Notes under the pieces: generated by a model
Database searches by the model: none
What the model saw: the letters and a program-made list of their open reading frames with translations, nothing else
Told to the model about the DNA's origin: nothing
Source of the DNA: Propionibacteriaceae bacterium
GTDB taxonomy: Bacteria > Actinomycetota > Actinomycetes > Propionibacteriales > Propionibacteriaceae
Length of the DNA stretch: 9,111 nt
Assembly (NCBI GenBank): GCA_031254155.1
Contig: JAIRVA010000272.1
Location: 1-9,111 of the forward strand
Reading direction: 5' to 3'
Program-made: the position numbers and the translations under genes
Shown here: in pieces, positions 6,576 through 9,111 of the stretch
How the letters are laid out: every line of letters starts with the position of its first letter
Position numbering within the stretch: the stretch's first letter is position 1

Positions 6576-6597
6576 CGGGGTCGGGCGCCTGACCTCG
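6576..6597 (+). terminator. Likely terminator hairpin of the CUT2 operon
   Basis: A stem of nine pairs (two G-U) with a 4-nt loop is formed by 6576-6584 and 6589-6597, about 55 nt after the binding-protein stop. It lacks a run of T; only TTG follows. Such tails are common for GC-rich actinobacterial terminators, but this weakens the call. Confidence 0.4.
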
Positions 6598-6700
6598 TTG
6601 TCGGTCGCTCTGGCGTAGCTCTGTTATTTCTTAGGGCACTCCGCCTTGTCAGCCTCCCGCCCCGGAACGGCGACTTGCACCGCTTGTTGACGACCGTGTC

Positions 6701-6761
6701 CCAACTGCCCAAGTTGTGTCGGCCATTCCGGTGATTGAGCCGGCACAACTTGGGCAGTTGG
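6701..6761. repeat. Long perfect-type hairpin: 23-bp stem, 15-nt loop
   Basis: The left arm 6701-6723 (begins CCAACTGCCCAAGTTG) pairs with the right arm 6739-6761 (ends CAACTTGGGCAGTTGG). All 23 positions pair, one as G-U. The stem starts 179 bp after the binding-protein stop and is not followed by a T run, so it is too far and too long for an ordinary terminator. It could be a dispersed palindromic element (REP- or MITE-like), a late transcription barrier between convergent operons, or part of a small RNA. The structure is certain; the identity is not. Confidence 0.8.
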
Positions 6762-6780
6762 CGGGGTGGGCGGGGAGCCC

Positions 6781-6836
6781 CGGCCTGATGGCCCCTGTCC
6801 GGGGTGGGCCACGGGGACTGTCGGCCTGATGGCCCC
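6781..6836. repeat. 15-bp direct repeat
   Basis: CGGCCTGATGGCCCC occurs exactly at 6781-6795 and 6822-6836, 41 bp apart. Each copy contains the small dyad GGCC-TGAT-GGCC. The sequence between is G-rich and non-coding. No function can be assigned. Confidence 0.7.
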
Positions 6837-6886
6837 GGCGCCGCCGCGTGCGCCCGCGCTCGCCTGGTAGTACTCCCCGTACCCGT

Positions 6887-7030
6887 GACATGTCTTCGCA
6901 CCCGTGCCCCGTTCCGGCGGGACCCGGCTGCCGGTGCGAAACTATGTCGGCGAACTCAGCGATTCCGGCGACACGGTTTCGCACCCGCCGCGCACCTGTC
7001 CGGCCGGGCCCGCCGGTGTGAAGGTATGTC
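6887..7030. repeat. Four copies of a 16-bp motif in alternating orientation (two tandem dyads)
   Basis: Copies: GACATGTCTTCGCACC (6887-6902), inverted GGTGCGAAACTATGTC (6933-6948), GACACGGTTTCGCACC (6970-6985), inverted GGTGTGAAGGTATGTC (7015-7030). Pairs 1/2 and 3/4 match as inverted repeats at 13 and 11 of 16 positions; copies 2 and 3 pair best, with ten perfect end positions and 14 of 16 overall. Equivalent copies are 82-83 bp apart, so the block looks like two diverged tandem units, each a dyad. Alternating orientation resembles BIME/REP clusters or a multi-site protein-binding locus. The region shows no reading frame with a ribosome site. Confidence 0.7.
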
Positions 7031-7062
7031 ACCCTGACGGGTGGCCACCCCCGGCCCCCAGG

Positions 7063-7112
7063 CCGTACTCCCCCGTACTCCCCCGTACTCCCCCGTACTC
7101 CCCCGGACTCTT
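7063..7112. repeat. 10-bp tandem array, CCGTACTCCC, four exact copies plus one degenerate
   Basis: Exact units at 7063-7072, 7073-7082, 7083-7092 and 7093-7102; the fifth (7103-7112) has diverged to CCGGACTCTT. A single similar stretch, TACTCCCCGTACCC, occurs at 6871-6884. The unit of about one helical turn would present the same face of the DNA repeatedly. It may be a slippage-prone microsatellite with no function. Confidence 0.85.
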
Positions 7113-7119
7113 CCGCGAA

Positions 7120-7168
7120 AGTATGAAAACGCGCCGGAAACCGGCCCCCAAGGTGCCGTTTTCATGCT
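7120..7168. terminator. Dyad between the convergent operons, possible bidirectional terminator
   Basis: Arms AGTATGAAAACG (7120-7131) and CGTTTTCATGCT (7157-7168) pair over 12 bp with one G-U. Inside lies a second small hairpin, GCCGG-AAA-CCGGC (7133-7145). It sits 115 bp past the stop of the leftward permease gene and far past the rightward operon. The only T run is inside the stem, so termination is plausible from position and symmetry but not proven. Confidence 0.45.
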
Positions 7169-7175
7169 AACGCGG

Positions 7176-7259
7176 AGGGGCCGGGGCGGCGGGCCGGGGC
7201 GGCGGGAGAACGGTACGGGCGGCGGGGGACGGTACGGGGGACGGTACGGCGGGGACGGT
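7176..7259 (+). repeat. G-rich repeat tract with quadruplex potential
   Basis: GGGCCGGGGCGGC is tandemly duplicated (7178-7190, 7191-7203), followed by three copies of ACGGTACGG (from 7210, 7229 and 7241) separated by G runs. Many GGG/GGGG blocks on the plus strand could form a G-quadruplex. The segment GGGGGACGGTACGG is nearly the reverse complement of two adjoining units of the 10-bp array at 7063-7112. It lies directly downstream of the leftward permease stop and is non-coding. Confidence 0.6.
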
Positions 7260-7282
7260 CCCGGTGTCCGCGGGGCGGGCTC

Positions 7283-8170
7283 CTATGCTTTGAGGGCGCC
7301 GTCGGTCATCCCGGCGATGAAGTACCTTTGCGCGAAGACGTAGACGGTGACCACCGGGGCGGCGACGAGTACCGCCGCCGCGCCCAGGAGGGCGTAGTCC
7401 GTCACGTGCTGGCCCTGGAAGAAGGCCAGGCCGAGCGGCGAGGTCCGCCACTCGCCGGTGGGGGACATGACCAGGGGAATCAGGAACTCGTTCCAGGTCC
7501 ACATGAAGATCAGTACCGTGAGCGTGACGATGGCCGGGCGCGCGATGGGGGCCTGGATGCGCCACAACACCTGGCGCGGCCGCGCGCCGTCGATGATGGC
7601 CGCCTCGGTGACCGAGCGGTCGGCCACCCGAAAGGTCGTCCGCATCCAGTACGTCCCGAACGCCAGCGATTGCGCCACCTGCGGGCCGACGAGGGCAGGC
7701 AGGGTGTTGACGAGTCCCAATGTCCGCAGGTCGAAGAACAGGGGGACGATGATGGCCTCGGTGGGTACCATGATGCCGAGCAGGAACAGGTAGAACAGCG
7801 TGTCCGCCCCGCGGAAGGCCATCGTACCGAACGCGTAGCCGGCCATGACCGACAGCGTGACCGCGATGACGACGACCAGCACGGACACGATGACCGAGTT
7901 CGTCATGTACGACGAGAAGTGGCCCTCGGCCCAGGCGGTGGCGAAGTTCTCCGGGTGGAGTCCGCCCACGCCTGGGCCACCCGTACTCCTGGCCGCGCCC
8001 GACGGGCCGAGCGCCATGACGACCACCGTACCGACGGGCCAGAGCGCGACCAACGCGAAGACGCCCAGGATGGCGTAGTTCAGGCTCACTTCGGCGCGGG
8101 AGGCTTGGCGGAAGCGGGAGTGGGTACGGGAGTGGGGACGGGAGTGGGTACGGGAGTACGTCCGGGCCAT
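7283..8170 (-). CDS. Carbohydrate ABC importer permease, MalG type (CUT1)
   Basis: A 295-residue inner-membrane permease, the second membrane subunit of a CUT1 importer for di- or oligosaccharides or related sugars. It has six probable membrane segments (about 32-54, 91-115, 124-142, 157-176, 212-233, 259-281) and the EAA coupling loop EAAIIDGARPRQVLWRIQAP (189-208) that contacts the ATPase. It ends FIAGMTDGALKA, typical of MalG-type proteins. The ATG at 8170 overlaps the upstream permease stop as TGATG, so the two are translationally coupled. The frame is open farther upstream, but that stretch is the other permease in another frame. The N-terminus is odd: Thr/His/Ser/Arg repeats (residues 4-19) from a 12-bp tandem repeat, a basic cytoplasmic tail longer than usual. 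No ATPase gene is adjacent; a shared MsiK-type ATPase is the usual actinobacterial solution. Substrate unknown. Confidence 0.93.
   Translation of the reverse strand: MARTYSRTHSRPHSRTHSRFRQASRAEVSLNYAILGVFALVALWPVGTVVVMALGPSGAARSTGGPGVGGLHPENFATAWAEGHFSSYMTNSVIVSVLVVVIAVTLSVMAGYAFGTMAFRGADTLFYLFLLGIMVPTEAIIVPLFFDLRTLGLVNTLPALVGPQVAQSLAFGTYWMRTTFRVADRSVTEAAIIDGARPRQVLWRIQAPIARPAIVTLTVLIFMWTWNEFLIPLVMSPTGEWRTSPLGLAFFQGQHVTDYALLGAAAVLVAAPVVTVYVFAQRYFIAGMTDGALKA
8114..8161 (-). repeat. 12-bp tandem repeat, four units, coding the permease N-terminal tail
   Basis: Units at 8114-8125, 8126-8137, 8138-8149 and 8150-8161 follow the plus-strand pattern ACGGGAGTGGGT with 1-3 changes each. Read on the minus strand in frame they encode TYSR-THSR-PHSR-THSR. 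Length changes by whole units would preserve the frame. The unit resembles the reverse complement of the 10-bp array at 7063-7112, as both contain GTACTCCC. Confidence 0.85.
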
Positions 8171-9102
8171 CAGTTCGCCACCGCCTTGTCGCCGACGCGG
8201 TTCAACACCAGGTTGACCAGGAAAATCAGCGCGGCCAGCGTGACGCCGATGGTGGTCGCCATGCCGACCTGGCCCTGGCCGAAGGCCTGCGCGTAGACCT
8301 GATAGCTCGGTACGGAGGTCGAGTTGCCGGGCCCGCCCGCGGTCGTCATGTAGATGACATCGAAGTTCTTCAGCGCCGCCACGAGGGTGAGGGTCGCCGC
8401 CACGACGATCTCGCCGCGGACGGCGGGCAGCGTGATGGCGAAGAACTCCGCCACGGCTCCGGCCCCGTCGAGCCGGGCCGCCTCGTACAACTCCCGCGGG
8501 ATGCGCGCCATCCCGGCCAGGAGCAGGATCGTGACCAGGCCGGTCTCGATCCAGGTGCCGATGAGACCGATGGCCGGCAACGCGAAGGTGTAGTCGCCGA
8601 GCCAGGCCCGCGCGAGCGACCCCAGCCCGATGAGATCCAGGAACCGGTTGATCGAGCCGGCCGACGAGTACAGCTGCCGCCACGCCACCGCCACGACGAC
8701 CATCGCGATGACCTGGGGCAGGAAGATGACGCTACGGAAGAACCCGAGGGCGCGGACCTGGGCTCGGTTGAGGATCGCCGAGATGACAAGCCCCAATATC
8801 AACGGGATCACCAGGTAGAACAGGATCAGCACCCCGGAGTGGACAAACGAGCTGCGCAGTTTCTCGTTGGCAAACATCTCCACGTAGTTGCCGAAACCGA
8901 CGAAGACGGCCGGCGAGATCGTGTCCCAGCGGAAGAAGGAGAACTGGACGGCCCGGCCGAGCGGGTAGAGCAGGAAGGCCGCGTACACCACGAAGGCGGG
9001 CGCCACGAACAGCAGCGGCGTGACGGCACTCCGGCCCTGTTTGGCGCGCTGCCGGGCCCGCAACTGCCGCTTGGTGGGGTGGAGGGGTACGGGTGTCGTC
9101 AC
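8170..9102 (-). CDS. Carbohydrate ABC importer permease, MalF/UgpA type (CUT1)
   Basis: A 310-residue inner-membrane permease that pairs with the MalG-type protein downstream. A basic cytoplasmic N-terminus (KRQLRARQRAKQ) precedes six probable membrane segments (about 29-48, 88-110, 121-143, 176-196, 231-247, 281-300). The EAA loop is EAARLDGAGAVAEFFAITLP (207-226), and the periplasmic TTAGGPGNST stretch (253-262) is characteristic of this subunit. The length is normal. The start is uncertain: GTG at 9102 is the first visible candidate, but the frame stays open to the window edge and no ribosome site can be seen, so the true start may lie beyond 9111. A substrate-binding lipoprotein gene usually precedes this subunit and would be off the right end. 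Substrate unknown. Confidence 0.92.
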   Translation of the reverse strand: MTTPVPLHPTKRQLRARQRAKQGRSAVTPLLFVAPAFVVYAAFLLYPLGRAVQFSFFRWDTISPAVFVGFGNYVEMFANEKLRSSFVHSGVLILFYLVIPLILGLVISAILNRAQVRALGFFRSVIFLPQVIAMVVVAVAWRQLYSSAGSINRFLDLIGLGSLARAWLGDYTFALPAIGLIGTWIETGLVTILLLAGMARIPRELYEAARLDGAGAVAEFFAITLPAVRGEIVVAATLTLVAALKNFDVIYMTTAGGPGNSTSVPSYQVYAQAFGQGQVGMATTIGVTLAALIFLVNLVLNRVGDKAVAN

Positions 9103-9111
9103 CGCGGTACC

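Noticed and set aside
6701..7030. Insertion sequence or its remnant
   Set aside because: Inverted repeats are present, but there is no transposase fragment between or near them and no target duplication was recognised.
7063..7112. CRISPR array
   Set aside because: Units are 10 bp and contiguous, without spacers.
6804..7170. Short open frames in the convergent intergenic region, on both strands
   Set aside because: They run through inverted and tandem repeats, lack ribosome sites and have low-complexity composition; no evidence of coding.
6522..7282. tRNA or other standard RNA gene
   Set aside because: No cloverleaf with the T-loop consensus (GTTCRANNC in a stem) or other recognisable RNA signature was found by eye.
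8171..8683. Upstream extension of the MalG-type permease frame to 8683
   Set aside because: That stretch is the MalF-type permease read out of frame; the permease-like sequence begins only after ATG 8170.

Overview
The window comes from a high-GC bacterium. The base composition, the codon use, a lipoprotein-type sugar-binding protein and a permease pair with no ATPase beside it all suggest an actinobacterium, possibly Propionibacteriales. The genus cannot be fixed from the sequence alone. The content is sugar and cyclitol uptake and breakdown. I see no phage genes, insertion sequence, CRISPR array, tRNA or rRNA.

Left block (1-2694, minus strand): a compact myo-inositol catabolic operon, read iolB (5-deoxy-glucuronate isomerase), then iolA/mmsA (CoA-acylating malonate-/methylmalonate-semialdehyde dehydrogenase), then the first 55 codons of a Gfo/Idh/MocA oxidoreductase, probably an inositol dehydrogenase, cut by the window edge. 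The iolB-iolA gap (1692-1806) holds a 15-bp tandem repeat with an inverted third copy of its core.

Divergent control region (2680-2930): markedly more AT-rich than its surroundings. It holds a consensus TATAAT -10 for iolB buried in a 24-bp dyad, a second candidate promoter facing right, a 9-bp inverted pair spanning the region, an 18-bp perfect palindrome just before the transporter gene, and a possible 15-codon leader ORF that overlaps the transporter start by ATGA.

Middle block (2931-6521, plus strand): a complete RbsA/RbsC/RbsB-type (CUT2) ABC importer: a double-NBD ATPase, a permease overlapping it by 4 bp, and a lipoprotein substrate-binding protein. Its divergent pairing with iol genes makes myo-inositol or a related polyol the best guess for the substrate. 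That is inference from context.

Convergent intergenic region (6522-7282, 761 bp): no credible gene, but unusually dense in repeats. In order it holds a likely terminator hairpin, a 23-bp-stem hairpin, a 15-bp direct repeat, four alternating-orientation copies of a 16-bp motif, a 10-bp tandem array, a 12-bp-stem dyad and a G-rich tract partly complementary to the tandem array.

Right block (7283-9111, minus strand): two overlapping CUT1 (MalF/MalG-type) sugar permeases. The MalG-type protein begins with a four-residue repeat encoded by a 12-bp tandem repeat. The partner binding protein presumably lies beyond the right edge, and the ATPase may be a shared MsiK-type protein encoded elsewhere.

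Overall the genes are ordinary. The parts worth a second look are the divergent control region and the repeat-rich convergent region.
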